From assembly GCA_000783305.1 (NCBI GenBank), contig JROE01000006.1, positions 62,001 to 126,000 of the forward strand: a DNA stretch of 64,000 nucleotides. Reading direction: 5' to 3'. This document shows positions 19,026 through 28,740 of the stretch, one piece after another. Numbering within the stretch: position 1 is the stretch's first letter; every line of letters begins with the position of its first letter. Source of the stretch: Sphingobacteriaceae bacterium DW12. Lineage in GTDB: Bacteria; Bacteroidota; Bacteroidia; Sphingobacteriales; Sphingobacteriaceae. The notes under the pieces are model-generated. The model made no database searches, had not been told where the DNA came from, and saw only the letters and a program-made list of their open reading frames with translations. A program made the position numbers and the translations under genes.

Positions 19026-19199
19026 AGTTTTTGATGCTCAAAATGATATACCTTTGACGGCAGGTTTCGAAAATAGGAATTTCATTTTACCAGATAAAGT
19101 CCAAGTGGATTTATTGTAAGAATAAATGTCTTTTTTAATTCGAAAATTGTTTATTTTGTACATTCAAATAGAAAATAAAAAACTGTAAAAAGTTAAAAC

Positions 19200-20399
19200 A
19201 TGATCATACAACCAAGAACAAGAGGATTTATTTGTTTGACATCTCACCCAGAGGGTAGTGCGCAAAACATTAAGAATCAAATAGAATATGTGAAATCAAA
19301 AGGTACAATCGCTAATGGTCCCAAAAAAGTATTGGTCATCGGCGCTTCTACTGGATTTGGCATAGCTTCTCGTATTACAGCAGCGTTTGGTTCAGGAGCA
19401 GCTACGATCGGTGTATTTTTTGAAAAGCCAGCCGCAGAAGGCAAACCAGGTACAGCAGGTTGGTACAATTCAGCTGCCTTTGAGAAAGAAGCCCAAGCAG
19501 CTGGACTATATGCAAAGAGTATCAATGGAGATGCTTTTTCGGACGAAGTCAAGAAGGAAACCATTGAGTTGATTAAAAAAGATTTAGGTCAAGTTGATTT
19601 GATTGTGTATTCTTTAGCGTCCCCGAGACGCACCAATCCAAGGAATGGTGTAAGTTATGCATCTGTCCTTAAGCCGATTGACCAACCATTTACGGATAAA
19701 ACGGTTGATTTTCATACTGGAGTAGTTTCGGATATATCCATTCAACCAATTGAAAATAAAGACGATATCGAAAATACGGTAGCTGTCATGGGTGGGGAAG
19801 ACTGGAAATTCTGGATTGAAGATTTGAAGGCTGCTGGAGTACTGGCTGAAGGAGTCAAAACAGTAGCTTATTCTTACATCGGTCCACAATTGACCTATCC
19901 AATTTACCGCAATGGGACGATTGGTAGGGCAAAGGATCATTTGGAAGCTACTGTCCCGGTCCTCAATAACCTTTTGAAGGATCTTAATGGCGTTTCGTAT
20001 GTATCGGTCAATAAGGCCCTGGTCACACAGTCTAGCTCAGCTATACCAGTAGTCCCACTTTATATCTCCTTACTTTACAAAGTGATGAAAGAGAAGGGCA
20101 TCCATGAAGGTACTATCGAACAGATGCAACGTTTGTTTGCCGAGCGTTTGTACACTGGTGAGGCCATTGCCACTGATGAGAAAGGACGTATCCGAGTAGA
20201 CGATCTGGAAATGCGCGAAGATGTCCAGGAAGCTGTAGCCGAGTTATGGGGACAGGTCTCTACCGAAAATCTAAGTCAGATAAGTGATATACAGGGTTAT
20301 AGAGATGAGTTCTTTAACCTGTTCGGATTCAATTTTGATGGTATTGATTACGAAGCTGACACCAACGAGGTTGTCAATGTACCGAGTATAGAAAAGTAA
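19200..20399 (+). CDS. fabV: FabV-type enoyl-[acyl-carrier-protein] reductase
   Basis: A 399-residue NADH-dependent reductase for the last step of fatty-acid elongation. It is far longer than FabI (about 260). The N-terminal signature RGFICLTSHPEG, the nucleotide-binding VLVIGASTGFGIASRI (about 43-58), and the catalytic Tyr-x8-Lys region (YSYIGPQLTYPIYRNGTIGRAK) are present, as is the C-terminal FGFNFDGIDYE. FabV enzymes are characteristically insensitive to triclosan. The gene is monocistronic with its own terminator. Confidence 0.96.
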   Translation: MIIQPRTRGFICLTSHPEGSAQNIKNQIEYVKSKGTIANGPKKVLVIGASTGFGIASRITAAFGSGAATIGVFFEKPAAEGKPGTAGWYNSAAFEKEAQAAGLYAKSINGDAFSDEVKKETIELIKKDLGQVDLIVYSLASPRRTNPRNGVSYASVLKPIDQPFTDKTVDFHTGVVSDISIQPIENKDDIENTVAVMGGEDWKFWIEDLKAAGVLAEGVKTVAYSYIGPQLTYPIYRNGTIGRAKDHLEATVPVLNNLLKDLNGVSYVSVNKALVTQSSSAIPVVPLYISLLYKVMKEKGIHEGTIEQMQRLFAERLYTGEAIATDEKGRIRVDDLEMREDVQEAVAELWGQVSTENLSQISDIQGYRDEFFNLFGFNFDGIDYEADTNEVVNVPSIEK

Positions 20400-20428
20400 T
20401 ACTAAACTTCTTTAGGAAGATTAGGAGA

Positions 20429-20459
20429 GGGCATCCATATAGATATGGATGCCCTTTTT
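20429..20459 (+). terminator. intrinsic terminator of fabV
   Basis: GGGCATCCATAT is followed closely by ATATGGATGCCC and a run of five T. It lies about 30 bases past the stop codon. Confidence 0.9.
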
Positions 20460-20589
20460 CTATTGAGCCCCTATTTTGGGTAGGCATTCATCCAGTTTGT
20501 GATAATTGAATCATGTGAAAATCAATAGAATTGTAATGATTTCGTATAATTTCATAAAAAACGTTAATTTGATTTTAATAAAACTCTTA

Positions 20590-20654
20590 TTTGTGTGAAA
20601 AAAATGTAAAATAGTTCTACCTTTGCGATTGATTAGGCAAACGATTGTCTAATC
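20590..20654 (+). promoter_or_regulatory. serC promoter with start-proximal hairpin or operator
   Basis: TACCTTTG at 20618-20625 matches the Bacteroidota -7 consensus TAnnTTTG, with a TTTG about 24 bases upstream as a loosely spaced -33 element. Immediately downstream, GATTAGGCAA (20631-20640) pairs with TTGTCTAATC (20645-20654) around ACGA, with one G-U pair. The stem would fall at the very start of the transcript, suitable for an operator or a 5' stabilising hairpin. Confidence 0.5.
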
Positions 20655-20686
20655 TTAATTAAATCAACTATTTAAAATTTAGATCC

Positions 20687-21754
20687 ATGAAACACAATTT
20701 TGGAGCAGGGCCATGTATTTTGCCAAAGGAGGTTTTTCAAGAGGCTGCACAAGCCGTTATCGATTTCAATAATACAGGATTGTCAATTTTAGAGATTTCG
20801 CACCGTTCCAAAGATTTTGAAGCCGTAGTTGTAGAAACTGAGCGATTGGTTCGTGAATTACTAAATGTACCGCACGGATATTCTATCCTATTCCTTCAAG
20901 GTGGAGCCAGCACACAGTTTGCCATGATTCCGATGAACCTACTTCCAGAAGGAGGGAAGGCAGCTTATTTTGATACGGGTGTCTGGGCGACAAAGGCAGC
21001 GAAAGAAGCAAAGAGAATTGGTCAAGTAGACGTCATTGCCTCTTCGAGCGATCAAAACTATAGCTATATACCTAAAAATATCGAAGTACCCACTGATGCA
21101 GCTTATTTCCACTATACCACTAACAATACCATCTATGGTACAGAGGTGTTCGAAATACCGAAGTCTACCGCTCCAGTTGTCGCGGATATGTCTTCTGATA
21201 TTTTGAGTCGTGAGATCAATGTTGCTGACTATGGTTTGATTTATGCAGGAGCTCAAAAAAATATGGGCCCCGCAGGTGTTACACTAGTCATTGTTAAGGA
21301 CGAGCTGCTTGGTAAGACAGGACGAACACTGCCTGCAATCTTTGACTATGATTCACATATTAAAGGCGGGTCCATGTACAATACTCCTCCCGTCTATTCC
21401 ATATATGTCTCTATGCTGAACCTTCGTTGGTTAAAGGCTAAAGGTGGAATTGCCGTTATCGAGCAAGAGAATATTGTTAAAGCACGGGCTTTATATGATG
21501 AAATCGACCGTAACTCTTTATTCAAAGGGACAGCGGCAAAAGAAGACCGTTCACGTATGAACGTAACCTTTGTCATGAACAATCCAGCGTTGGAAGCTGA
21601 TTTTTTGGAGTTTGCAAAAGAAAGAGGCCATATCGGTATCAAAGGACACCGTTCTGTTGGCGGATTTAGAGCGTCGTTATACAACGCTTTGAGCATCACC
21701 TCAGTCAATGCATTGGTAGATACCATGCAAGAGTTTGAAGAAAAACACAAATAG
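20687..21754 (+). CDS. serC: phosphoserine aminotransferase
   Basis: A 355-residue PLP enzyme converting 3-phosphohydroxypyruvate and glutamate to phosphoserine. It begins [11 protein letters not shown], carries the phosphate-binding [10 protein letters not shown] (69-78) and the Schiff-base lysine in [12 protein letters not shown] (Lys191), and ends with the [15 protein letters not shown] segment. Length is standard. It is followed after 126 bases by a phosphoglycerate dehydrogenase-like gene, giving two consecutive steps of serine synthesis. Confidence 0.97.
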   Translation: MKHNFGAGPCILPKEVFQEAAQAVIDFNNTGLSILEISHRSKDFEAVVVETERLVRELLNVPHGYSILFLQGGASTQFAMIPMNLLPEGGKAAYFDTGVWATKAAKEAKRIGQVDVIASSSDQNYSYIPKNIEVPTDAAYFHYTTNNTIYGTEVFEIPKSTAPVVADMSSDILSREINVADYGLIYAGAQKNMGPAGVTLVIVKDELLGKTGRTLPAIFDYDSHIKGGSMYNTPPVYSIYVSMLNLRWLKAKGGIAVIEQENIVKARALYDEIDRNSLFKGTAAKEDRSRMNVTFVMNNPALEADFLEFAKERGHIGIKGHRSVGGFRASLYNALSITSVNALVDTMQEFEEKHK

Positions 21755-21880
21755 TTGAAACATTGTTGCGCTATAAGTCAAGTGCTTAAGCTGTAACAGT
21801 ATCGGTAAATAGAAAGATAAATCGAGTATTACGCGGTCATCTATACTGCAGCATGGCCATACTCATAAAAAAATGTACAA

Positions 21881-22828
21881 ATGAGAATATTAGCAAATGA
21901 CGGTATCGATCCAATCGGAAAGAAATTGTTGGAAGATGCAGGATTTGAAGTAGATACCACTCATATTCCTCAAGAAGAGTTAGCTGAGAAATTGAATAGC
22001 TACGATGCAATTACAGTACGTAGTGCGACAAAAGTAAGACAAGCACTTATTGATGCATGTCCTAATATCAAAGTAATAGGCCGTGGTGGCGTTGGGATGG
22101 ACAATATTGATGTCGATTATGCACGTTCGAAGGGCATTGCAGTTGTCAATACACCTGCAGCGTCATCACTATCAGTTGGAGAGCTTGTATTTGCTCACCT
22201 ACTTAATGGTGTTCGTTTTCTGTATGATTCTAATCGTAAGATGCCTGTCGAAGGAAATACCAATTTTGCAGGTCTGAAAAAAGCATATGCAAAAGGCGTA
22301 GAGCTTAGAGGTAAGACCATCGGTATTGTTGGTTTCGGACGTATCGGTCGGGAGACCGCGAAGATTGCTTTGGGACTTGGGATGGATGTTATCTATTCCG
22401 ATTTGTTCGAAGGACCTCAAACACTACCTTTAACATTGTCCGGCGGTATTCAAGTGGACATTCCTGTGAAGCAAGTAGAGGTGGACGAATTGTTGAAAAC
22501 TTCTGATTTTATTTCCCTACACGTACCTTTTACGGACAAGCCGGTAATAGGTAAAGAGGAGTTCCCATTGTTGAAAGATGGTGTAGCATTGGTGAATGCT
22601 TCCCGTGGAGGTGTAATCGATGAACTTGCTTTGGTAGAAGCATTGGATTCTGGCAAGGTCTCTTTCGCAGCGCTAGATGTTTTTGATAACGAACCCACGC
22701 CTAGAGCAGAGATTATGAAGCACCCTAAGATTTCCTTGACACCTCATATCGGAGCTGCAACCAACGAGGCGCAGGAACGAATTGGCGAGGAGCTCGCCAA
22801 CCTAATTATTGAAAATCTGAAGAAGTAG
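21881..22828 (+). CDS. serA: D-3-phosphoglycerate dehydrogenase-like 2-hydroxyacid dehydrogenase (short form)
   Basis: A 315-residue NAD-dependent dehydrogenase expected to oxidise 3-phosphoglycerate to phosphohydroxypyruvate. The Rossmann motif GIVGFGRIGRE is at 148-158, and the catalytic residues are Arg242 (NASRGG), Glu271 (FDNEPTP) and His289 (LTPHIGA). It lacks the C-terminal ACT domain that mediates serine feedback inhibition in long SerA forms, so regulation may differ. Its position after serC supports the serine-pathway assignment. Confidence 0.9.
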   Translation: MRILANDGIDPIGKKLLEDAGFEVDTTHIPQEELAEKLNSYDAITVRSATKVRQALIDACPNIKVIGRGGVGMDNIDVDYARSKGIAVVNTPAASSLSVGELVFAHLLNGVRFLYDSNRKMPVEGNTNFAGLKKAYAKGVELRGKTIGIVGFGRIGRETAKIALGLGMDVIYSDLFEGPQTLPLTLSGGIQVDIPVKQVEVDELLKTSDFISLHVPFTDKPVIGKEEFPLLKDGVALVNASRGGVIDELALVEALDSGKVSFAALDVFDNEPTPRAEIMKHPKISLTPHIGAATNEAQERIGEELANLIIENLKK

Positions 22829-22849
22829 GTAACTACAGCTATAATTTAC

Positions 22850-22889
22850 GGCACAAAGCGTAAGTTCTACACTTTGTGCCTTTGTAGTT
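22850..22889 (+). terminator. terminator-like hairpin after the dehydrogenase gene
   Basis: GGCACAAAG (22850-22858) pairs with CTTTGTGCC (22872-22880), followed by TTTG. A short outer match, AACTACA at 22831 with TGTAGTT at 22883, could extend it. Confidence 0.65.
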
Positions 22890-22959
22890 TAATACCATGG
22901 CTTTTTTTGTATATTCACCCCGCAAAACATAAAACTGTTTTTAATAAATAATTATTTCA

Positions 22960-24273
22960 ATGAAAATTCTAAAATTTGGAGGCACATCTGTCGGAAGTGC
23001 TGCACGTATCAAAGGGTTGTTAGAGATTGTAAACCCTTCTGAACGTCAGATCGTCGTGTTGTCTGCTGTTGCAGGTACAACAAACGCTTTAGTCGAAATC
23101 AGTCAAGCTTACCTAGTTGGTAAGAAGGATGAGGCCAAGCAATTGATCAAGCAGCATAAGGACAAGTATGAGACTTTAATTAAAGAACTTTTCAGTACGG
23201 ATGCAGGATATCAAAAAGGTAAAGATTTAATCGACTATCATTTTGATTTCATATCCTCGCTGTCCAATGAGCTATTTACTCCCATCGAAGAGAAGGTGGT
23301 ATTGGCACAGGGAGAATTGATTTCGACCACGTTGTTTCATTTTCATCTGAACGAAATTGGTGTACCATCTGTCTTGTTGCCTGCATTGGATTTTATGAAA
23401 ATTGATGAGGATAACGAACCTATGGTGGGCTATCTTGGTGAAAAGTTGGGTGCTATTTTGGCACAACATCCAGACAATGCTCTTTTTATCACACAGGGAT
23501 TTATTTGTCGTAATTCCTTTGGTGAAATCGATAACTTAAGAAGAGGTGGATCGGATTATACTGCTTCTTTGATCGGCGCTGGGATACAAGCCGATGAGGT
23601 CCAGATTTGGACGGATATCGATGGTATGCACAATAACGATCCCAGAATTGTAAAAAATACAACACCTATTGCCCATCTGAGCTTTAATGAGGCTGCGGAA
23701 TTGGCTTACTTTGGAGCCAAGATCCTTCATCCGCAGTCGGTCTTTCCAGCACAAAAATATAACGTTCCCGTACGGGTGCTTAATACCATGGACCCTCAGG
23801 CAGCGGGGACATTGATCAGTAAGGATGGCGCTCAAAAAGGAATCATCCGAGCGATTGCCGCTAAAGACGGTATTACGGCTATCCATATCCACTCTTCCCG
23901 TATGTTGTTGGCCTATGGCTTTCTACGTAAAGTTTTTGAAATATTTGAACGATATAAAACGCCGATTGATATGATTACCACCTCGGAGGTAGCGATTTCT
24001 TTGTCCATCGATGACACGACCCATCTGGCTGACATCATCAAGGAAGTAGAAGATTTTGGAACTGTTTCCGCGGATGAAAATCAAACAATTGTATGCGTGG
24101 TGGGAGATTTTGGACAAAATACACATGGCTATGCCGCGCGCGTATTAGATGCCGTCAAGCACTTGCCTATACGTATGATTTCATATGGAGGTTCGGATTA
24201 CAACGTTTCTATTTTATTGGATTCGGAGTATAAAACAGAAGCACTACGTTCATTGCACAATCGATTATTTTAA
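22960..24273 (+). CDS. lysC: aspartate kinase
   Basis: A 437-residue monofunctional aspartokinase catalysing the first step from aspartate to lysine, threonine and methionine. The ATP-binding KFGGTSVG is at residues 5-12, the substrate-binding LRRGGSDYTASL is at about 193-204, and WTDIDGMHNNDPR follows. The C-terminal part (from about 300) has the two small ACT-like regulatory folds. The lysA gene starts 5 bases after its stop, so both are one operon directed at lysine and diaminopimelate. The gene symbol is by pathway context. Confidence 0.93.
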   Translation: MKILKFGGTSVGSAARIKGLLEIVNPSERQIVVLSAVAGTTNALVEISQAYLVGKKDEAKQLIKQHKDKYETLIKELFSTDAGYQKGKDLIDYHFDFISSLSNELFTPIEEKVVLAQGELISTTLFHFHLNEIGVPSVLLPALDFMKIDEDNEPMVGYLGEKLGAILAQHPDNALFITQGFICRNSFGEIDNLRRGGSDYTASLIGAGIQADEVQIWTDIDGMHNNDPRIVKNTTPIAHLSFNEAAELAYFGAKILHPQSVFPAQKYNVPVRVLNTMDPQAAGTLISKDGAQKGIIRAIAAKDGITAIHIHSSRMLLAYGFLRKVFEIFERYKTPIDMITTSEVAISLSIDDTTHLADIIKEVEDFGTVSADENQTIVCVVGDFGQNTHGYAARVLDAVKHLPIRMISYGGSDYNVSILLDSEYKTEALRSLHNRLF

Positions 24274-24278
24274 GAGCT

Positions 24279-25436
24279 ATGTTCAATAATGACCTCAAGG
24301 CGTTTTTTGCAGATAAGGAAACACCTTTTTATTACTACGATATGAAACTCTTGGAGCAGACGTTGGATGCATGTGCTTCTGCTGCGGATAAGAGAGGGTT
24401 TCATGTACATTATGCATTAAAGGCTAACTTTAACGATCGAATCCTCCAATTGATCCAAGCAAAAGGATTTGGAGCCGACTGTGTGAGTGGCAATGAAGTC
24501 AAAAAATCCATAGACATGGGATTTGATCCGGGTAAGATAACCTTTGCGGGTGTTGGTAAATCGGACAAGGAAATCCGATATGCCTTATCTCATGGAATAT
24601 TTGCCTTCAATGTAGAGTCCATACAAGAGATGGAGGTCATCAATGACCTTGCTCGAGAGGCTGGACAGATTGCCAATGTGTCACTTCGTATCAATCCGAA
24701 TGTGGACGCGCAGACCCACCATTACATTACAACAGGTCTTGATGAAAATAAATTTGGAATTCCAAATTCAGAGTTGGAAAAATCGGCAGCTGTGTTGCGG
24801 AATGCTACCAATCTGAAATTGGTAGGGTTACATTTTCATATAGGCTCCCAAATCACGGATTTGAATGTTTTCAAAAGCTTATGTGTAAAAGTGAATGAAT
24901 GGAAAAATTGGTTTGAAGAAAGAGGAACCACCATTAGCGTGTTGAATGTTGGCGGCGGACTTGGTGTGGATTACAAAAATCCGGATGGCAATGCCATAGC
25001 GGATTTTGAGGCCTACTTCGATATTTTCGATAAGTTCTTGGAGCGTAATGCCAACCAAGAAGTCCATTTCGAATTGGGGCGCGCCTTGGTTGCACAATGC
25101 GGTAGTTTAGTAAGTAGGGTGCTATACACCAAGAATGGTGTGAAAAAGCATTTTCTTATTTTAGACGCAGGTATGACCGAGTTGATGAGGCCAGCACTTT
25201 ATCAAGCGTATCATAAAATAGAGAAAGTAGGGAGCGGTGAGCAAGCCACGATCAACTACGATGTAGTAGGACCTATTTGCGAGAGTTCAGATTGTTTTGG
25301 AAAAGAAGTTCCGTTGCCCATCAGCCAACGCGGAGATTTGATTGCAATCCGCACGGCAGGTGCTTATGGAGAGGTGATGGCATCCAATTACAATCTACGA
25401 GAAGAAATCCGATATATATATTCAGATCAACTATAA
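24279..25436 (+). CDS. lysA: diaminopimelate decarboxylase
   Basis: A 385-residue fold-III PLP decarboxylase for the final step of lysine synthesis. The PLP lysine is Lys48 in HYALKANFN, the cofactor-binding LHFHIGSQI and GGGLGVDY motifs are intact, and the active-site cysteine loop PICESSDCFGK is present. It lies immediately downstream of aspartate kinase, which indicates co-transcription. Length is slightly short but normal for Bacteroidota. Confidence 0.96.
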   Translation: MFNNDLKAFFADKETPFYYYDMKLLEQTLDACASAADKRGFHVHYALKANFNDRILQLIQAKGFGADCVSGNEVKKSIDMGFDPGKITFAGVGKSDKEIRYALSHGIFAFNVESIQEMEVINDLAREAGQIANVSLRINPNVDAQTHHYITTGLDENKFGIPNSELEKSAAVLRNATNLKLVGLHFHIGSQITDLNVFKSLCVKVNEWKNWFEERGTTISVLNVGGGLGVDYKNPDGNAIADFEAYFDIFDKFLERNANQEVHFELGRALVAQCGSLVSRVLYTKNGVKKHFLILDAGMTELMRPALYQAYHKIEKVGSGEQATINYDVVGPICESSDCFGKEVPLPISQRGDLIAIRTAGAYGEVMASNYNLREEIRYIYSDQL

Positions 25437-25465
25437 TTTAAAAAGAGATCGGCTAAAAAATTGAT

Positions 25466-25580
25466 ATACGTCACCTTGAGCTTGGTTCATGGTGACGTAT
25501 GTCGTTAAGCATGTTATATATGAAGATGCTGGACTGGCTTTGCTTCTCGCTTTGTGGTCAGCATGACGACCTATTTTTTT
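25466..25580. repeat. compound palindromic (REP-like) intergenic element
   Basis: ATACGTCACC (25466-25475) is mirrored as GGTGACGTAT (25491-25500) around a TTGAGCTTGGTTCAT loop. A second, imperfect stem follows, with GATGCTGGAC near 25525 and GTCAGCATGACGAC near 25557, ending in a T-run. The wording GTCACC(T)TGAGCTTG and GTCATGCTGA resembles REP-type palindromes scattered through Bacteroidota genomes. It may also terminate the converging lysC-lysA and DUF4377 units. Confidence 0.5.
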
Positions 25581-25599
25581 AGAACACCTCCATTTGTTA

Positions 25600-26553
25600 T
25601 TATCGCTGTTTTTTCTCCATCATCCCGAAAATAGCCACAAGCTTGTCCGCATGATAGAGATTGAAAGTCTGTTCGGCTATATCATAGGTCAAACCATTGA
25701 GCGATAGCAAGTCTAAGAACTCCCGTTCGATATTATCATTCAAACACGCTTTTTGCGTACTTCCGATTCCCAAAAAAGAAATGAAGTCCTTATCGAATTT
25801 GACCGTTCCGAAATAGCTATTACAACTTGAATTACCCGTTACGGCATTATTTTCTAAATCGAAATCCATAAATGCTCCACTGTGGTCCTGTCGTTCTCCG
25901 TTCAGCGAAAGAAGTTTCCAACTATGCTTTGCCAAGAAAGCCATGACGCTATTTGACGTAACCTGTTTCTTACTGAGGACCTTTTTTACTTCATAGGTAT
26001 AGGACGAGGCGTCGGATGGAGCGTTTTTTACGGGTGTACGCTTTACAAGTACCTCATATCTGTAGCCTTCTTTATAGTCAAAATTCTTGAAGGACGAATA
26101 AAAATTTTCCCAATCCTTGCTGCCGTCGTATTTCACTAAAAAACATTTCATTTTGCCCACACCCGTACAGTCTACTCGATTTTCTTTTATTGTCAATTTA
26201 AAAGTGCTGCTTTCTTCTGCGTTGGTGTTTTTTTGCTTCTTACTCAAGATTCTTAGCAGTTCATATTTGATACTTGGTGCATCAGCTGGCACATTTTTCA
26301 ATTTCGTCTTTTTAACCAACAACTTGTAGCGATAACCTTCTTCGTATTTAAAGCCCTCTATTTGGGCATAAAAATTTTCCCAATCTTTACTGTTGTAGTA
26401 TTTGACCAGATAGCATTTCATCAGTGCCACACCTGTACAATCACCCTTATTCTCTTTCACTTCGAGCTTGAACCTATCGCTTTGAGCAAACAAGTTAGAA
26501 GCCCATGTGACCAATATCAAGCACGTGAGTATAGCTGTCCATTTTTTTTTCAT
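25600..26553 (-). CDS. secreted protein with two DUF4377 repeats and a META domain
   Basis: A 317-residue protein from the Met in MKKKWTAIL; an upstream Met would spoil the signal peptide. Signal cleavage is near LFAQS (residue 24). Two near-identical modules follow at about 27-105 and 116-195. Each has the pattern VKEN(K/R)xDCTGVxxMKC, then a KDWENFY segment and YRY, matching DUF4377. The C-terminal 110 residues (SWKLLSLNGE, NSSCNSYFGT, STQKAC) form a META/HslJ-type domain. Envelope location is likely. The paired cysteines in each module could form disulfides. Function is unknown. Confidence 0.82.
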   Translation of the reverse strand: MKKKWTAILTCLILVTWASNLFAQSDRFKLEVKENKGDCTGVALMKCYLVKYYNSKDWENFYAQIEGFKYEEGYRYKLLVKKTKLKNVPADAPSIKYELLRILSKKQKNTNAEESSTFKLTIKENRVDCTGVGKMKCFLVKYDGSKDWENFYSSFKNFDYKEGYRYEVLVKRTPVKNAPSDASSYTYEVKKVLSKKQVTSNSVMAFLAKHSWKLLSLNGERQDHSGAFMDFDLENNAVTGNSSCNSYFGTVKFDKDFISFLGIGSTQKACLNDNIEREFLDLLSLNGLTYDIAEQTFNLYHADKLVAIFGMMEKKQR

Positions 26554-26891
26554 GCTGTTTCTTTTATAGTTGTATGTATTCAAATGTCGACTATGCTTTC
26601 ATGATTGTTAGTCAATACAATCTAATCACGAAGGTCCAGTAACATATGCAAATCTACTTATTGACAAATGAACGTTAAAATGGTTTATAAAAAAAATAGA
26701 AACCAAAATTCTTTCTATTTCTCCCCGTTAGGTAAAAGGGCTAGCTGTCAGATAGATGACTGCAGATTTACGAATAGCTGTTATAATAAAAGAAAAAAAG
26801 TAACAGCAGGGGGGTAACAAATCATGTGTTGGGCTGATAACCTTATGAAGACAGTAATTAACTAATGGTATTCATTTAAAAACACAGTGAT
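26554..26891. other. intergenic region upstream of the OmpA gene
   Basis: A 338-base AT-rich stretch between divergent genes. It holds only short inverted repeats, such as GCTGTTA at 26777 with TAACAGC at 26801, and no open frame of note. It presumably carries both promoters; none could be assigned with confidence. Confidence 0.5.
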
Positions 26892-28703
26892 ATGAAAAGA
26901 ACATCTACAACTTTTAAGAATTTTCTGGTTAGAAAGTTATTTTACGTGTATTGCTGCTCACTTGCACTTTTATTTCATCAGCCTACTAGTGGACAGCAGA
27001 TACCCACACAGTTGAAGTCAAGCAAGATCTTGAAAAATGGCTTTCAGATCGATCCATATGTTGGATTTGACTTCCCTACCTACGATCATGATTTACCTTA
27101 TATTGAGCACGGGTCAGGTCCATCGTTCGGCCTTTCGCTCAATTATTATTGGAATTGGTTCGGCATCGGAGGGGAAGTGGATTACATCATCAATCGAACT
27201 CGAAATACATATCCCATGGATTCAATTTTCGATCCTTCGTCTGCTGGGTATATGACCGATTTTTCATTGCAAAAGAAGAATGTATCTCGTCTTTTTTATG
27301 GTATAGGTCCTATTTTCCGTTATGCAAGTCTCAATGATAAATTGGCCGTAGAATTTACGGGCCGAGGTGGGATGTCGATTATAAAAGGAGGAGAGTTGAC
27401 TTTAGAAGGAACAAATTCGCTCCTCCAACCCGAATTGCTCAATTATTTTAGTGGGTACGATTTGAAGAATATCTGGTCTGCCAAAGCCGATATCAAGATG
27501 AAGTATTTTTTTAACGATTATATCGGTGTCAACTTTGGAGCGTATTATATGCAGCATTTCAACGCTCATGCCATACATGATGGACTTCCTTACAATGCGT
27601 ACTATAAGCCATTCGAACAAGGAGATAATGGTCGCTATCAGTTTGCCCAAAAGGGAGCAATGGTCCGTGAAAATTGCTGTAACCATGGCATCAGGTCGAT
27701 TGGCGTGTATGCCGGCGTGGCACTTAGGTTAGGCAAGCGAATTAAGCCACAACAAGAGGAAAAAGTTGAGGAATGTAAAACTTGCGATATTTTTAATTTA
27801 GCGATTACAGCCAAAGATCAATACACAGGTGAACTACTCCCTGAGACGGATGTCTTGCTTACGGATATCACGGGAGCAGTGGTTCGTACTGGAAAAACAA
27901 ATAGCTTTGGAGTACTTGTATTCAGCGATATTGCTCCAGGTAATTATAAGGTCAGTGGCAAATTGTTTGGGACGGATTTGAATACAAATACCACAGCGGT
28001 AGATGAGTACAAGCCCAATCAGACTCTTCAGAAAGAGATTCTCTATACCGATCGTAACTTCATCATCAAGGGCAATGCTGTAGTCTGTAATACCCAAATC
28101 CCCTTGTCCGATGTACAAGTCCTGTTACGAGAGGTAAGCCGTGCTGCCGAAAAAACAACGGTAAGCGATGCTCAGGGCAATTTTATATTCCATCTTAAAG
28201 AAAACTCAGCGATGCAGCTATATGGTAAAAAGCAAAGCTATTTCTCCCAGATAATAGATATCGATGCTTCCAATTACGATAGGGACAATACACTTTTCGT
28301 TAAACTGGAGGTTTGTATGGAAGCTACAGATTGTGACAAAGCTATCCGTCTTCAGAATATCCATTATGACCTCGATAAATATTTTATTCGGGAAGATGCC
28401 AAGACAGAACTCAATCGTCTCGTCCAATTTATGTCAGACAATCCTTTGGTTAAAGTAGAATTGTCTTCACATACAGATTCACGCGCGACACACGACTACA
28501 ATCAGCGCTTGTCTCAAAATAGGGCAAACGCGGCTAAGGACTATATTGTTTCCAAAGGTATACCTGCCGAACGCATAGTAGCTATTGGGTATGGAGAGAC
28601 TAAACTGTTAAATAGATGCGCCGATGGCGTGAATTGCAGCGAAGAAGATCATCAATTGAATAGGAGAACGGAGATGAAGGTTATCTGCCCAGATAAGCAA
28701 TAA
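26892..28703 (+). CDS. OmpA family protein with N-terminal barrel-like domain and carboxypeptidase-like modules
   Basis: A 603-residue envelope protein with a signal peptide ending near SGQQI. Residues about 45-285 look like an outer-membrane porin-type barrel (FQIDPYVGFDFP, GIGPIFRYASL, GVYAGVALRLGKR). Two immunoglobulin-like carboxypeptidase-regulatory or Cna-B-like modules follow (about 297-380 and 388-475). The last 120 residues are an OmpA peptidoglycan-binding domain with VELSSHTDSR, NRANAAKDYI and IVAIGYGE. It would tether the outer membrane to the cell wall. Cysteines cluster at domain boundaries. A VWA lipoprotein gene starts 37 bases later, so the two probably form an operon. Confidence 0.87.
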   Translation: MKRTSTTFKNFLVRKLFYVYCCSLALLFHQPTSGQQIPTQLKSSKILKNGFQIDPYVGFDFPTYDHDLPYIEHGSGPSFGLSLNYYWNWFGIGGEVDYIINRTRNTYPMDSIFDPSSAGYMTDFSLQKKNVSRLFYGIGPIFRYASLNDKLAVEFTGRGGMSIIKGGELTLEGTNSLLQPELLNYFSGYDLKNIWSAKADIKMKYFFNDYIGVNFGAYYMQHFNAHAIHDGLPYNAYYKPFEQGDNGRYQFAQKGAMVRENCCNHGIRSIGVYAGVALRLGKRIKPQQEEKVEECKTCDIFNLAITAKDQYTGELLPETDVLLTDITGAVVRTGKTNSFGVLVFSDIAPGNYKVSGKLFGTDLNTNTTAVDEYKPNQTLQKEILYTDRNFIIKGNAVVCNTQIPLSDVQVLLREVSRAAEKTTVSDAQGNFIFHLKENSAMQLYGKKQSYFSQIIDIDASNYDRDNTLFVKLEVCMEATDCDKAIRLQNIHYDLDKYFIREDAKTELNRLVQFMSDNPLVKVELSSHTDSRATHDYNQRLSQNRANAAKDYIVSKGIPAERIVAIGYGETKLLNRCADGVNCSEEDHQLNRRTEMKVICPDKQ

Positions 28704-28740
28704 GGGACAATCCGTGGTAAAACATTAAATACGTAAAGAC

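Noticed and set aside
18784..19119. 111-residue plus-strand frame
   Set aside because: It lies antisense to the DMT exporter, whose membrane-protein pattern is clear; the frame has no family features.
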